A stretch of DNA of 64,000 nt from CAVPWP01 sp963709395 (GTDB taxonomy: Bacteria > Pseudomonadota > Alphaproteobacteria > Rhodobacterales > Rhodobacteraceae). The DNA lies in assembly GCA_963709395.1 (NCBI GenBank), contig CAVPWP010000004.1:5514-69513 (forward strand). The letters are read 5' to 3'. Below the pieces are notes generated by a model that was not told the DNA's origin, ran no database searches, and saw only the letters and a program-made list of their open reading frames with translations. Positions within the stretch are counted from its first letter, which is position 1. Each line of letters opens with the position of its first letter. Made by a program: the position numbers and the translations under genes. Positions 1 through 9,740 of the stretch are shown here, piece by piece.

Positions 1-402
1 AGGCTCGGTCACGGCCACCTGCAAACGCAACGAGCCGTCACACCGGCATCGCAGGCTTCCTTGATCGCGCTGTTAGGGCTGTATCGGAGCCGGCAAGCAG
101 CGATGATGGCGTTGTCTCTGCAGGATCGGTTCTGGATTTGCCCTGTGTTCGGTGACGTTGTTGTCCGACGAAACGGTGGTGAAGCCGCTGATCACCCCAT
201 CGTCGACACCTCTGTGCCATCGACTCAAAACTCTTGATCATGGACTGGCGTCAGGAGTTGCCCGCGTGGCGTTGCTAAGCGCGATCTTCATGCCGCTGGT
301 ATCGCCCGTAGCGACGCCTTCCTGCGCCTGGGCCGCGCCGCTCAGGGCAGTCGCCCCCATCAGCGCTGCCGCAAGAAGGCCGTTCTTGAAAGTCCTGGTC
401 AT
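1..402 (-). pseudogene. Decayed ribose-type sugar ABC transporter substrate-binding protein (N-terminal part)
   Basis: An ATG at 402-400 (reverse strand) follows a good GGGAGAGG ribosome site and opens a clear signal peptide (MTRTFKNGLLAAALMGATAL, then SGAAQAQ) and the start of a periplasmic binding protein (GMKIALSN). The frame then breaks. The next expected piece reads GNS*RQSMIKSFE, where a tryptophan codon appears to have become TGA, and further left SAIKEACDAGVT matches the usual AIKEACDAGV segment in yet another frame. With several frameshifts and a stop in about 130 codons, this is real decay rather than one sequencing slip. The 3' part lies beyond the left edge, so transporter partners cannot be judged. 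The family would deliver a sugar to an ABC permease. Confidence 0.7.
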
Positions 403-872
403 GGTCGTGTCCTCTCCCTGTGTTTGTGGCCGCCATTCGGCATGACCGTTTTTCTGCGGTGAACCAAAGCCGGCACACCGTCGAAACGCTTCCTCTCGTT
501 GGCGATTGCCGCCCCCCGAAACGCTACAACGTCGACTGAGTTAGACTTCTGCCCATGTTCATCTAGTATGGTACCATGTCAATAGCTAAGAACACTTGTC
601 TGGTACTCCGATGCTCTGCCGTCTGCCTGCTCATCAGCCATCGCCGCTGACCTAAAGGACGTCCCGCTCCAGCAAACACGAATGTCTGCTCATTCACAGT
701 TGCTGCAGTAGCTGTGCTGCACCGCCAAAAGGCTGCTTTCCGCCCTTTGCGATGTACGGCGTGTCGTTTGCGAAGTGAGTTCCCAAGAGCTGTGAAGCGA
801 GAGTCTCGCAATGGTTTCTGGCCTGACATCGGCGCGTTGGACGCGCGGAACCGCCTCGCGCGCATCCCCGCC
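403..872. other. Gene-free region between two broken genes
   Basis: No reading frame here has a plausible ribosome site, domain or codon pattern. Short readable stretches on both strands (for example NEQTFVFAGAGRPLG on the reverse strand) look like the non-coding relics common between genes in this bacterial group. They are not called as genes. Confidence 0.5.
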
Positions 873-2395
873 TCAATCCTCCGGCGGCATACCGCCTTTA
901 TCCATCTGTCGCCCGATATACGGCGCTAGTCGTTCGCCCACGCCTTCGCAGACAGCAGGAGGTGTGAATTCCGACAGCATTCTTTGCCAGATCGCCGTTG
1001 CACGCTGATCGACCCGAAGAGCGCCGGTCTCGGTCCAGCGCCCGTGATTGGAGAGATCGGCGACCAGCGGGGCGTAGAACGCGGTCTGATATCGGTCCAT
1101 CGTGTGTTGAGCGGCGAAGAAATGTCCGCCGGGCTGCACTTCAGCAATGGCATCATAGGCAAGGGCGGCGGTGTTCGCCGCTGCGGGACGGCAGAGTTCG
1201 GCCAGAGTTCTGCAGGGCCTCGACATCGAGAATGAACTTCTCGTAGCCGAAGCTGAGACCTCCCTCGAGCCAGCCGGCCGCGTGGACCGTCACCGTGGCC
1301 TGCGCCAGCATCGCTGCCCAAAGGGAATTGACAGTTTCCGTAGCGCCCTGTGCGTCGGCGGCGTTGGACGCGGCACCCGCAGCCGATCGCCATGGCAGCC
1401 CGATGAATTTCGCCAACTGGCCGGACCCGAGGTTCGCGCGGATATGCTCGGGCGTGCCGAAGGCTGGCGAGCCAGACTTCATGTCGACATTGGACGAAAA
1501 GCCCCCATAGGCGACGGGGGCTCCGGGACGGGCGAGCTGCGCCAAGGTGATGCCTGCCAGCGCCTCGGCATGTTGCAGGACAAGCGCGCCGGCGACCGTC
1601 ACCGGGGCCATCGCCCCCGCCAGGCAGAAGGGCGTGATCAGACTCTACTGTTCTGGCGCGCGCGAAATCTATGATCCCGCGGGCCATGGGGACATCCAGC
1701 TGGCGCGGGGAATTGGAGTTGATCACGGTCGTGGCCCAGACGCCGTCTTCGAAAGCTGCTTCGTCGAGATCGTGGGCCAGACGGATCATCTCGAACGACT
1801 GCGTGACCTGCCCGCGCCCTCGCGCATAGACGAAAAGCGGCTTCGAGCAGTTGGTGAGCTGCTCCTGCATCAGGGCATAGTGGCGGAGATGAACCGGCAC
1901 ATCCTGTGGCTCGGCACTGGGTCCGTGCATGTGGATCACGTCGAAGCTTTGCTGGAGGCGCAGCGTTTCGACAAAGCTCTCCCGGCTGCCGGGCCGCCGC
2001 CCGCGCAGGGCATCGGTGACATTTGGACAGCCCGAGCCGGCCATGAACAGTGCGACCCCCGGCTCGAAGATCTGCTCGTACGCCGGATCGGCAGCGCGAA
2101 GTCGGATGCTACGTGGTGCCGTCGCGAGTGCAGCGGAGACCATGTCGCGTCCGATACGGACCATCTGCGTGTCGTCGTCACACAGAGCACCCGCGGCACG
2201 GAAGATCGCCCGCGCCTCGTCCAGAAGAATGCGGATGCCAAGGTTTTCAAGCACGCGAAGCGCAGTGTCGTGCATCGCGGCGATCTCGTCCGCTGAGAAG
2301 TCCTCTTGCGGCCCGAGGCGATGCCGCAGTTGGCGGTAACCCGCCCGCTTTGCCGTGGCAGGACGGGCGCGGCGCTGCCTGGGAACTTCGCTCAT
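873..2395 (-). pseudogene. MttB-family trimethylamine methyltransferase-like protein, two frameshifts
   Basis: Three adjacent frames join into one MttB-superfamily protein of about 507 residues. Frame one runs from MSEVPRQRRARP through ALRVLENLGIRIL to IIDFARA. Frame two continues with SLITPFCLAGAMAPVTVAGAL to FILDVEALQ. Frame three ends with TLAELCRPAAANTAAL to YIGRQMDKGG. The breaks lie near 1645 and 1215. MttB proteins move a methyl group from a methylated amine to a corrinoid protein; the alphaproteobacterial, pyrrolysine-free members have mostly unknown substrates. No corrinoid protein is adjacent (one lies at 33655), and the neighbour to the left is decayed. The breaks may be real inactivation or part of the indel pattern seen throughout the window. 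Confidence 0.75.
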
Positions 2396-2928
2396 GCGCA
2401 GATCCTTTCCCGATCTCCGTCACATAGAAGGCCTCAATAGCACCACTGGCGGCCATTGGCGCCACACCAAGTGACCAACCTGTGCGGCTCCAGGCGCCGC
2501 CCGCATGTTCACGCGCGCGTCCCTTTCCCGGCAGAGCGCCCGTTTCGGCGCGCGGCGGTGCGAGGTTGTTCTTGGACATGTGTCGATGGCCTAGGCGGTT
2601 GCGCGAACGTCCGCTTCCCGCCCTTCGCGACGGTCTCGGCTTCGAACGCCAGAAAAACAAATAATAGTTCGACCGTAGTCCCATCAAGTGCAGTCGCGAC
2701 TCCGATTTAACCTCCGTCTTTCAGTCTTGAAAACCGTTCTGTTTCAGTAGCCTACAAGCTGAACACCGAAACCGCGAAGTCATCAGGTCCGGAGAATGTC
2801 GGCCCAGAGATCCCGCTTTCGGAACACTTGGCGCGGATGTTGGCTAACAGCCCCTCCCGCATAACCCTCGAAAACAACGGAAAAATCCGGCCACAGCCGG
2901 ATCGGGAGAACGATTTCGCGAGGGCAAG
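2396..2928. other. Intergenic region upstream of the mttB relic and next to tRNA-Ser
   Basis: No supported gene. The forward strand reads CANVRFPPFATVSASNA in one frame near 2600-2655, a phrase resembling a dispersed intergenic sequence often mis-called as protein in alphaproteobacteria. The segment separates the tRNA-Ser 3' end from the decayed genes on its left and is probably old accessory DNA. Confidence 0.4.
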
Positions 2929-3018
2929 TGGCGGAGCGAGAGGGATTCGAACCCTCGAGACGGTTTCCCGCCTACACACTTTCCAGGCGTGCGCCTTCGA
3001 CCACTCGGCCACCGCTCC
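2929..3018 (-). tRNA. tRNA-Ser (GGA)
   Basis: Reading leftward from 3018, the sequence forms a class II tRNA with a long variable arm. The acceptor GGAGCGG pairs with TCGCTCC, the anticodon is GGA inside CCTGGAAAG, the T arm is GAGGGTTCGAATCCCTC, and the 3' CCA is encoded at 2931-2929. The 3' end faces the decayed accessory DNA on the left, the usual arrangement where elements integrate at tRNA genes. Confidence 0.95.
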
Positions 3019-3107
3019 GTGGGGTCCCTCTACATCGTCTGGCAAGCCGCATGCAAGCCCGTCAGTCGACCTTGCCGCGCGGCCGGGAAGGCCCCATAGT
3101 TTGCGGG

Positions 3108-4340
3108 ATGGAACGAAACCCGCGTGCCCCAGACGCCGACCACCCGAAGGTGACGCCGGCCGCCGACAAGGGCGACAATCCATTCGTCCTGTTGTCGCAA
3201 CTGGCATCGCTCCGGCGCGAAACCCGGAACGTGCAGACCGCCGCCCTCGTGATCGTGGCTTTCGCGGTGGTGCTGTTCCTTCTGGTGCAGGCGCGGTTTC
3301 TTCTGATCTCGCTGGCGACGGCCATCGTCCTCTTCAGCCTCATGAGCGATGCCATCGACGCCATCGGGCGGGTGCGCATAGGCCCTCTGCGCGTACCCAC
3401 CTGGCTTGCCTCGATCGTCGCGGTGATCCTTGTGTCGGCCTTCCTGCTGGCGCTCTCGGCCGTCATTCTCAGCCAGATCAACACCGTGCTCGTCACCACG
3501 CTAAGCTATGCCGACCAGTCCCAACGCGCGATCGCCGAGGCCTTCCGCTGGATGGGCGAAGACGTGGAAGCCGCCGTGCTGTCGTCGATGAGATCGGTCG
3601 ACATCCCGGCCTATCTGCGCACCATGGCCGGTCAGGCCGGCAGTCTCCTGGCCGCCACCGTGCTTGTCATTCTCTTCGTGGGCTTTCTCTTCGTCGAGCG
3701 CATCTGGTTCGCAACCAAGCTCAACGCACTTGCCGGCGATCCCGCGCGCGGAGAACGCATCCGGGTGATCATCGCTACGATCATCCATCGCGTGAACCGT
3801 TATCTCTTGGTCAAGACCCTGGTCAGCGCGGTGACCGGCGCGATGGTCTACGGGGTGGCGGTCCTCTTCGGGCTCGAACTTGCAGTGCCCCTGGGCATCA
3901 TCACCTTCGTTCTGAACTTCATCCCCAATGTCGGCTCGATCGTGGCGACGCTGATCGTGGCGCTGGTGGCCTATGTTCAACTGGCCGAGCTCGGCCCCAC
4001 CGCGGCGATCTTCGCCATCGCCGGCCTGATCCAGTTCGTGAACGGCAACATCATCGACCCGATGCTGATGGGCCGCGCCCTGCGGCTGTCATCCTTCGGC
4101 ATCATCATCTCGCTGGCCTTCTGGAGCGCGGTCTGGGGCGTGCCGGGTATGTTCCTGTCGGTACCGATCATGGTCAGCGTCATGATCGTCTGCGCCGAGA
4201 TCCCGGCGTTGCGGCCGCTGGCGATCCTGCTGTCGCGCGAAGGACTGGTCGATGAAACCGTCTCGACGGATGAGGACGGGCCCGACGACCGGCTGCCGGA
4301 TCCCGGCCGGACGCCGGACGTGGCCCGGGAAAGCGCCTAG
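3108..4340 (+). CDS. AI-2E family transporter (PerM/UPF0118)
   Basis: A 410-residue integral membrane protein. A hydrophilic N-terminus of about 45 residues is followed by a paired helix (ALVIVAFAVVLFLLVQARF), a third helix, a periplasmic segment (about 120-195) and a C-terminal bundle with the family block FVLNFIPNVGSIVAT and the later GNIIDPMLMGRAL. The family includes autoinducer-2 exporter TqsA, and other members move Na+ or other small solutes, so the substrate is open. The ATG at 3108 is chosen because in-frame upstream codons lie over the tRNA-Ser gene. The 3' end overlaps the convergent alaX-like gene by 4 bp. Confidence 0.85.
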   Translation: MERNPRAPDADHPKVTPAADKGDNPFVLLSQLASLRRETRNVQTAALVIVAFAVVLFLLVQARFLLISLATAIVLFSLMSDAIDAIGRVRIGPLRVPTWLASIVAVILVSAFLLALSAVILSQINTVLVTTLSYADQSQRAIAEAFRWMGEDVEAAVLSSMRSVDIPAYLRTMAGQAGSLLAATVLVILFVGFLFVERIWFATKLNALAGDPARGERIRVIIATIIHRVNRYLLVKTLVSAVTGAMVYGVAVLFGLELAVPLGIITFVLNFIPNVGSIVATLIVALVAYVQLAELGPTAAIFAIAGLIQFVNGNIIDPMLMGRALRLSSFGIIISLAFWSAVWGVPGMFLSVPIMVSVMIVCAEIPALRPLAILLSREGLVDETVSTDEDGPDDRLPDPGRTPDVARESA

Positions 4341-5053
4341 GCGCCCAGCAGCAGGTTCACCCGCCGGTTCCGGGCGCCCTTCTTCTCGATCTTGCCAAGC
4401 CGGACCGGACCGATCTCGCCCGTCCGCGCGACATGGGTGCCGCCGCAGGGCTGCAGATCGACCTGGTCGCTGCCCTGCCCGATCCGGACCAGGCGCACAC
4501 GGCCAGACCCCATCGGCGGCCGCACTGACATGGTCTTCACAAGGCCCGGGTTCGCCTCGAGTTCCGCATCGGTGATCCAGTCCTCGGTCACCGGCAGATC
4601 CCGGGCGATCAGCGCGTTGAGGTCGGCCTCCAGCGCGTCGCGGTCCTCGGGCGCCTCGGGCATGTCGAAGTCGAGCCGCCCCTTCCCTGCCCCGATTGAC
4701 CCACCGGTCACCGGCAGCGGGATCACGACCGACAGAAGGTGAAGGGCGGTGTGGACGCGCATGTAAAGGTGCCGTGTGTCCCAATCGAGGGTTTCCGTCA
4801 CCTCGGCCCCGATGGGCGGCAGCGCGCTGCCCTCGGCAGGGATCAGAACGATCGCGCCATCCGCGCCCTTGGCGGTGGTCACGATGTCGGCGCTGCCCCC
4901 GTCCCAGTCGAGGCGGCCCGCGTCGCCCGGCTGACCGCCGCCGGCAGGATAGAAGACTGACGCATCGACGATGATCCCGCCCTCGGGCGTATGGCCGGTG
5001 ACACGGGCGCGGACGTCGCGGCGGTAGGCATCGCGGTAAAGCGGATCGGTCAT
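4337..5053 (-). CDS. Alanyl-tRNA editing protein (AlaX-type)
   Basis: A 238-residue stand-alone homologue of the AlaRS editing domain, which hydrolyses Ser- or Gly-tRNA(Ala) formed by mischarging. Visible features are DASVFYPAGGGQPGD, the zinc motif HTALHLL (HxxxH, about residue 100), and the second zinc half CGGTHV near 195, with the family ending GKIEKKGARNRRV. The start overlaps the stop of the mechanosensitive channel gene by ATGA, so it is probably translated from the cysK/mscS operon. Confidence 0.88.
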   Translation of the reverse strand: MTDPLYRDAYRRDVRARVTGHTPEGGIIVDASVFYPAGGGQPGDAGRLDWDGGSADIVTTAKGADGAIVLIPAEGSALPPIGAEVTETLDWDTRHLYMRVHTALHLLSVVIPLPVTGGSIGAGKGRLDFDMPEAPEDRDALEADLNALIARDLPVTEDWITDAELEANPGLVKTMSVRPPMGSGRVRLVRIGQGSDQVDLQPCGGTHVARTGEIGPVRLGKIEKKGARNRRVNLLLGA

Positions 5054-7521
5054 GCGGCGCGGCCTTCGTCGGGTGTCGGCTGGGCGTCGCCCGGGGGCGG
5101 CACGTCTTCGGGCGCTGTGTCGGCGGCCTTCTCGGCAGGCAGCGGCGCCCCCGGAAGAACCTCGGGATTGCGCAGCCACAGATCGCGCTGCGGGAAGGGA
5201 ATGCCGATGCCCTCTTCGCGGAAGCGTTCGTGGATCGAATGATTGATGTCCGAGTGGACCTGCAGCCGGAAATTCACGTCCCGCAGGATGCAGAAACACT
5301 CCATTTCCAGCGCATTGTCCCCGAAGGCCCGGAACATGACGCGTGGCGGCGGGTCCATCGCCACGAGGGGGTGGTTTTCACAGATCTCCATCAGCACGCG
5401 TTCGACATGGCGACTGTCGCAGTCGTAAGAGACGCCCACGGCGACGACAAGTCGTCCGACGGTGCTGCCGCGGGTGTAGTTCGTCACCACGCCCGCGATG
5501 AGATCACCGTTGGGGATGATCACTTCCGAGCGGTCGAAGGCCTGCACGGTGGTGGCGCGGACCGAGATATTCTTGACGATCCCCATCTGCGGGCCGACCT
5601 CGATCCAGTCGCCTTCGCTGATCGGACGCTCGATCAGCATGATGAGGCCGGCGACGAAGTTCTCGACGACCGTCCGCAAGCCGAAACCGATCCCGACCGA
5701 CAGCGCCGAGGCCACGAGCGCGAAGGCCGTCAGGTTGATCCCGGCCGCCGTGATCGCGGCCAGCGCCGCGATGGTCAGGCCGACATAGCCTACGCCAACG
5801 GTGATCGCGTTGCGCCCGCCCTGGTCGAGCTTGGTGCGCGGCAGGACGGCCGATCGCAGGGTCGCCTGAAGCAGCCGGGTGAGGCCGAATCCGATGGCGA
5901 AGACAGCAACGATCGTCACGACCGCGCCGATCCCGATGCGGGTGCCACCGACCATGAACCCGTCCGAGAGGCTTTCCCAGGCGTCGGTGATCTCGGTCCA
6001 GCGCGCGCCCCAGACCAGCGCGAACAGCGGGATCGAGCCGATCCCGGCAAGAAGCGTCATCAGGACCGGCACAAGGGCGTCGCGCGCATCCTCGGGCGAG
6101 CGATTGGTCACCACCGAATAGAGATCGCCGAACAGCCGGTGCAGCGTGGCGATGATCGCGATGATCCCCAGCGAGGATATGGCCGGAAAGACAGCGAAAG
6201 CGGCCAGATTGGCATAGCCGATCACCGCCGCGAGGGGACCGGCGACTGCCAGAAAATGCAGGGCCTGCCCGATGACCCACAAAACGCCGGACAGGAAAGT
6301 CGCCTCCGATTGCGCCGTCTCGGAGCTTTCGGTGGCAGCGACATTCGTGTCGCTGTCCTGCGACGCGCGCATGAGGATCGAGCCCATTCGCCACAGGAAC
6401 CAGGCCGCGGCGATGACCAGCGGCGCCTTGAGAACACTCATCGTTTCGGGCGAGAATCCCGCGTCGGACCCAAATCTCCCGACAATGATGTAGAGCGCAA
6501 GGAATCCGCCAAGGATCGTCGCGACCCGCCGCGCCCGTGACCGGTCTGCCTCTGTCAGCACTCCCACAAACGACTGCAATTCATGCGGCGGAAAGATCCG
6601 CACCGCGAGCCAGCGCGCCAGGGCCAGCGTTGCGCCGGCCCGCACGATTGCCCCCGTCAGGGACTGGCCGAGGAACCCGGTCGCCAGGGACAGCTGCGCC
6701 GCGACGGCAAGTGCGCCAAGGCCCATGATGGGTAGGATCACCTGGCCCAGTGACAGGATGAGCGCAAGGATCTGCCCGCTGGCCGTGTTCTGCCGGACCG
6801 CGACCCTGGTCGAGACCCTCTCCATCAACCGGCGCCCCAGGAAAATGAGCGTCAAGCCGAGACCCGCGAGAAGCAGCGCGATCGGCGCGCGCTCACGCAG
6901 CAGGGCGGCTCTTGCGGCGCCCTGTGTTGCCGCCAGGATTTCGTTCCGCAGCCGCAGGTCGACGCGGAGGAATTCGTTCCATGCACGGGACCATGTCGCC
7001 GGAAGGAGAGGCGATCCAACCTGCTGGAACAGCGTCTCGGTTTGACGGGTCCGCAGGATCTGGTCGATCTCGTGGATCAGGGCGTCGGCGCGGTTGAACG
7101 CCACGTCCGCCGCGCGCACCGGGATCATGAGGTCGTTCAGCGTCGAATTCAGATCTGCCCTGACGCCAGCCACCGCGTCGGGTTCGCTTGCGCCCTCGCC
7201 CGGCGGCGGCCCAAGGGCTTCTATCTGCGCCTCGACGGTCCGGATTCGGGCCGCATTCGTCGACTTCGCGGCATCGAAGTCACTGCGCCATGCCACCAGT
7301 TCTTGGCGTAAATCCATGAACGCGGAATCGGAGGCAACGCCTCGGGAGATCGTATTCTCGGCCCGCTCGACAAGACGCGTCCAGGTCTCTACGTTGAACG
7401 TGATATCCGAGGTGCCTTGCGCAAGGGCGGATGGCAGCGGCATCCCCGGCACCGTCAGCATGCCGGCGAACGCACCCAGCAGGATCGCCCCGGCAAGTCC
7501 CAGAGATCGCAGGATGCGCAT
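5050..7521 (-). CDS. Mechanosensitive ion channel family protein with DUF3772 domain (MscK-like)
   Basis: An 823-residue inner-membrane channel. A cleavable signal peptide (about 1-35, ending SALAQ) leads to a periplasmic coiled DUF3772-type region (about 40-210, with TRLVERAENTISR), then roughly ten transmembrane segments (about 220-600), ending in the MscS core: the Gly/Ala-rich pore helix GVGYVGLTIAALAAI and the beta domain RPISEGDWIEV, then a Pro-rich tail. Such channels release solutes on hypo-osmotic shock. The ATG at 7521 overlaps the cysK stop as TGATG. A GTG one codon earlier is possible. Confidence 0.88.
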   Translation of the reverse strand: MRILRSLGLAGAILLGAFAGMLTVPGMPLPSALAQGTSDITFNVETWTRLVERAENTISRGVASDSAFMDLRQELVAWRSDFDAAKSTNAARIRTVEAQIEALGPPPGEGASEPDAVAGVRADLNSTLNDLMIPVRAADVAFNRADALIHEIDQILRTRQTETLFQQVGSPLLPATWSRAWNEFLRVDLRLRNEILAATQGAARAALLRERAPIALLLAGLGLTLIFLGRRLMERVSTRVAVRQNTASGQILALILSLGQVILPIMGLGALAVAAQLSLATGFLGQSLTGAIVRAGATLALARWLAVRIFPPHELQSFVGVLTEADRSRARRVATILGGFLALYIIVGRFGSDAGFSPETMSVLKAPLVIAAAWFLWRMGSILMRASQDSDTNVAATESSETAQSEATFLSGVLWVIGQALHFLAVAGPLAAVIGYANLAAFAVFPAISSLGIIAIIATLHRLFGDLYSVVTNRSPEDARDALVPVLMTLLAGIGSIPLFALVWGARWTEITDAWESLSDGFMVGGTRIGIGAVVTIVAVFAIGFGLTRLLQATLRSAVLPRTKLDQGGRNAITVGVGYVGLTIAALAAITAAGINLTAFALVASALSVGIGFGLRTVVENFVAGLIMLIERPISEGDWIEVGPQMGIVKNISVRATTVQAFDRSEVIIPNGDLIAGVVTNYTRGSTVGRLVVAVGVSYDCDSRHVERVLMEICENHPLVAMDPPPRVMFRAFGDNALEMECFCILRDVNFRLQVHSDINHSIHERFREEGIGIPFPQRDLWLRNPEVLPGAPLPAEKAADTAPEDVPPPGDAQPTPDEGRAA

Positions 7522-8552
7522 CACTCTTCGTAGACCTCCGGCAGCAACTTCCCGCTTCCGTCAAGCCAGCCCGGCACCGGCAGCCCCTTTTCGCGCAGGA
7601 AGTCGGGGTTGAAGAGCTTGGACTGATAGCGTGTGCCGTAGTCGCAAAGGATCGTTACGATTGTGTGGCCGGGGCCGAGGTCCTTCGCCATGCGCATCGC
7701 GCCGGCCACGTTGATCCCCGACGATCCGCCGAGGCACAGCCCCTCCTGCGACAGGAGGTCAAAAACGATAGGCAGCGCCTCGGCGTCGGGGATCTTGTAG
7801 CTGAGATCGGGGCGGAAGCCCTTGAGGTTCGCCGTCTCGCGCCCCTGCCCGATCCCTTCGGTGATCGAGCCGCCCTCGGCCTTGAATTCACCCGTCGTGT
7901 AGAAATCGTGGATGGCCGAGCCTTCTGGATCGGCAAGTCCGATCTTCACGCCTTTCGGCTGCAGCGCCATGCCCACGCCGGCAAGCGTCCCGCCAGTGCC
8001 GACCGCGCAGATGAAGCCGTCGACCGCCCCACCCGTCTGCTCCCAGATCTCGGGTCCCGTGGTCTCGACATGCGCCTGCCGGTTGGCGACGTTGTCGAAC
8101 TGGTTCGCCCAGACGGCGCCATAGGGTTCGGTCTTGGCCAGCCGCGCGGCCAGCCGTTCGGAATAGCGCACGTAGTTGTTGGGGTTGCGGTAGGGAACCG
8201 CGGGCACCTGCACGAGCTCGGCCCCGGCCAGCCGCAGCATGTCCTTCTTTTCCTGGCTCTGTGTCTCGGGGATCACGATGACCGTGCGGAACCCCATCGA
8301 GGCCCCGACAAGCGCAAGCCCGATCCCGGTGTTGCCCGCGGTGCCCTCGACGATCGTACCGCCCGGCTTCAGCTCTCCGCGCGCGATGGCGTCGCGGATG
8401 ATGAAGAGGGCAGCCCGGTCCTTGACCGACTGCCCCGGGTTCAGGAATTCGGCCTTGCCGAGTATCTCGCATCCCGTGGCCTCGGACGGGCCGTTGAGCC
8501 GGATCATGGGCGTGTTGCCGACCGCGTCGGCAAGGTCTTTGCGGATCGTCAT
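7521..8552 (-). CDS. cysK: Cysteine synthase A (O-acetylserine sulfhydrylase)
   Basis: A 343-residue PLP enzyme making cysteine from O-acetylserine and sulfide. It has NTPMIRL, the PLP lysine in NPGQSVKDRAA (about 43), the substrate loop GTAGNTGIGLA and the phosphate-binding GTGGTLAG. It is longer than E. coli CysK and of the type found next to trgB in Rhodobacter sphaeroides, where loss of cysK lowers tellurite resistance. It lies downstream of trgB and upstream of mscS on the same strand. The ATG at 8552 gives the usual N-terminus MTIRKDLADAVGNTP. Confidence 0.92.
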   Translation of the reverse strand: MTIRKDLADAVGNTPMIRLNGPSEATGCEILGKAEFLNPGQSVKDRAALFIIRDAIARGELKPGGTIVEGTAGNTGIGLALVGASMGFRTVIVIPETQSQEKKDMLRLAGAELVQVPAVPYRNPNNYVRYSERLAARLAKTEPYGAVWANQFDNVANRQAHVETTGPEIWEQTGGAVDGFICAVGTGGTLAGVGMALQPKGVKIGLADPEGSAIHDFYTTGEFKAEGGSITEGIGQGRETANLKGFRPDLSYKIPDAEALPIVFDLLSQEGLCLGGSSGINVAGAMRMAKDLGPGHTIVTILCDYGTRYQSKLFNPDFLREKGLPVPGWLDGSGKLLPEVYEE

Positions 8553-8611
8553 CGGGCGCCCTTCCGGCCTGCTCCATTCCGCAGCCTGTCTAGGGCGCGC
8601 GCGCGGCAAAC

Positions 8612-9740
8612 TCAAGAAAGCCCGGCAAGCCTTTGCCGGTTGGCGCCAGCCCAGAGAAGAAGCATCACCAGGGGAATCACATTCGCCTCGCCGGTGTTCA
8701 CCAGATCCATCGCGCGTTCGCGGTCGAGAACATGGGTGCGAATATCCTCGTCCTCTTGGGCAAGGCCGCCGCCGGCGTCCCCCACGCCCTCGGCAAGACT
8801 GCAGATGCCGACAAAGCAATGGAAGAACTCGGTCGTGGCGCCCGGCGATGGGTAGCCCGCGATCACCGGCTCAAGCCGGTCGAATGCGAGACCCGGCCTC
8901 TTCCATCGCCTCGCGCCGGGCGGTCTCGGCGGGCGTCTCGCCCGGGTCCACCAGCCCGGCCACGGGCTCCAGCGTCCAGGGCCGGGGATCGCCGCGCAGA
9001 AAAGGTCCGGTGCGGAATTGCTCGACCAGAAGCACCCGGTCGGTCGCGGGGTCGTAGGGCAGCACAAGAGCGGCATCCATGCCGACGAACCCCTCGCGCA
9101 GCAAGGGCCCGCTGCGTCCGCCGGCGAAGGTCGTGTGATCGATCAAAACCTCATCCAGCGCGAAGAACCCCGTGTGCCGGCGGTCCACACGCTGGGTCGT
9201 AATAGCCCCGATGCCCGGATCGCTGCGCACCGCCGCCGGGGCCGGTGCGCGCGCCAGAACCCGCGACCATGCCCTCGCGCGGATCGTGGGAAAGCGCCGT
9301 GCCAGAACCTCGGGCGACCAGTCGCCGAAACGCGCCATGGACTCTTCGGCCGCGAGGACCGTCGTCTCGGCCCAGCGCGCCTCCCAGGCTGCCAGCGACC
9401 ACGGCCCGTCATGTTCGGCCACATCGTCGATCCCGAAATAGACCAGCGCCCGTTCGGCACCCTCCGCGGTCTCGACCGCGACCTCGCGCAATTCGTAGCC
9501 GAACCCCGCCTCGTAATAGTCGAGCCGGGCCCGCATGCGGGCATCGCACGGCAGAAACAGCCCCTCGGACAGGGCGCCGGCTTCGGGCAGGATCACCGGG
9601 TAGTCCGCCCCCGCGACGGTGAACACGGCGTGACCGGCCAGCCGCGCGGGGCGCGGCGCGACGGCGCATCCCGCCACGATCTCCAGCAAAGGTATGTGCC
9701 GCAACGTCCCGTAAAGAAACAGGTTTTCCGCCAAACTCAT
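8612..9740 (-). CDS. trgB: TrgB-like NUDIX hydrolase with N-terminal gamma-glutamylcyclotransferase-type domain (one frameshift)
   Basis: The reconstructed protein is about 375 residues. Residues 1-170 form a gamma-glutamylcyclotransferase-like fold starting NLFLYGTLRHIPLLE. Residues 190-375 are an ADP-ribose-pyrophosphatase NUDIX domain with VAGLVDPGETPAETARREAM and EEAG. An extra base near 8891 shifts the frame just after the Nudix box; the other frame continues LAFDRLEPVIAGYPSPGATT to LLLWAGANRQRLAGLS. The break lies between intact domain halves with no other damage, so sequence error is likely. The start overlaps the trgA stop as ATGA, reproducing the trgA-trgB-cysK order of R. sphaeroides. 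Confidence 0.82.

Noticed and set aside
563..865. A 100-residue minus-strand frame near the left edge
   Set aside because: Its readable phrases look like a dispersed intergenic sequence and it lacks a ribosome site or domain.
2828..4255. A long open frame on the plus strand overlapping the AI-2E transporter gene
   Set aside because: It has no domain, reads through the tRNA-Ser gene and is an out-of-frame shadow of a high-GC gene.
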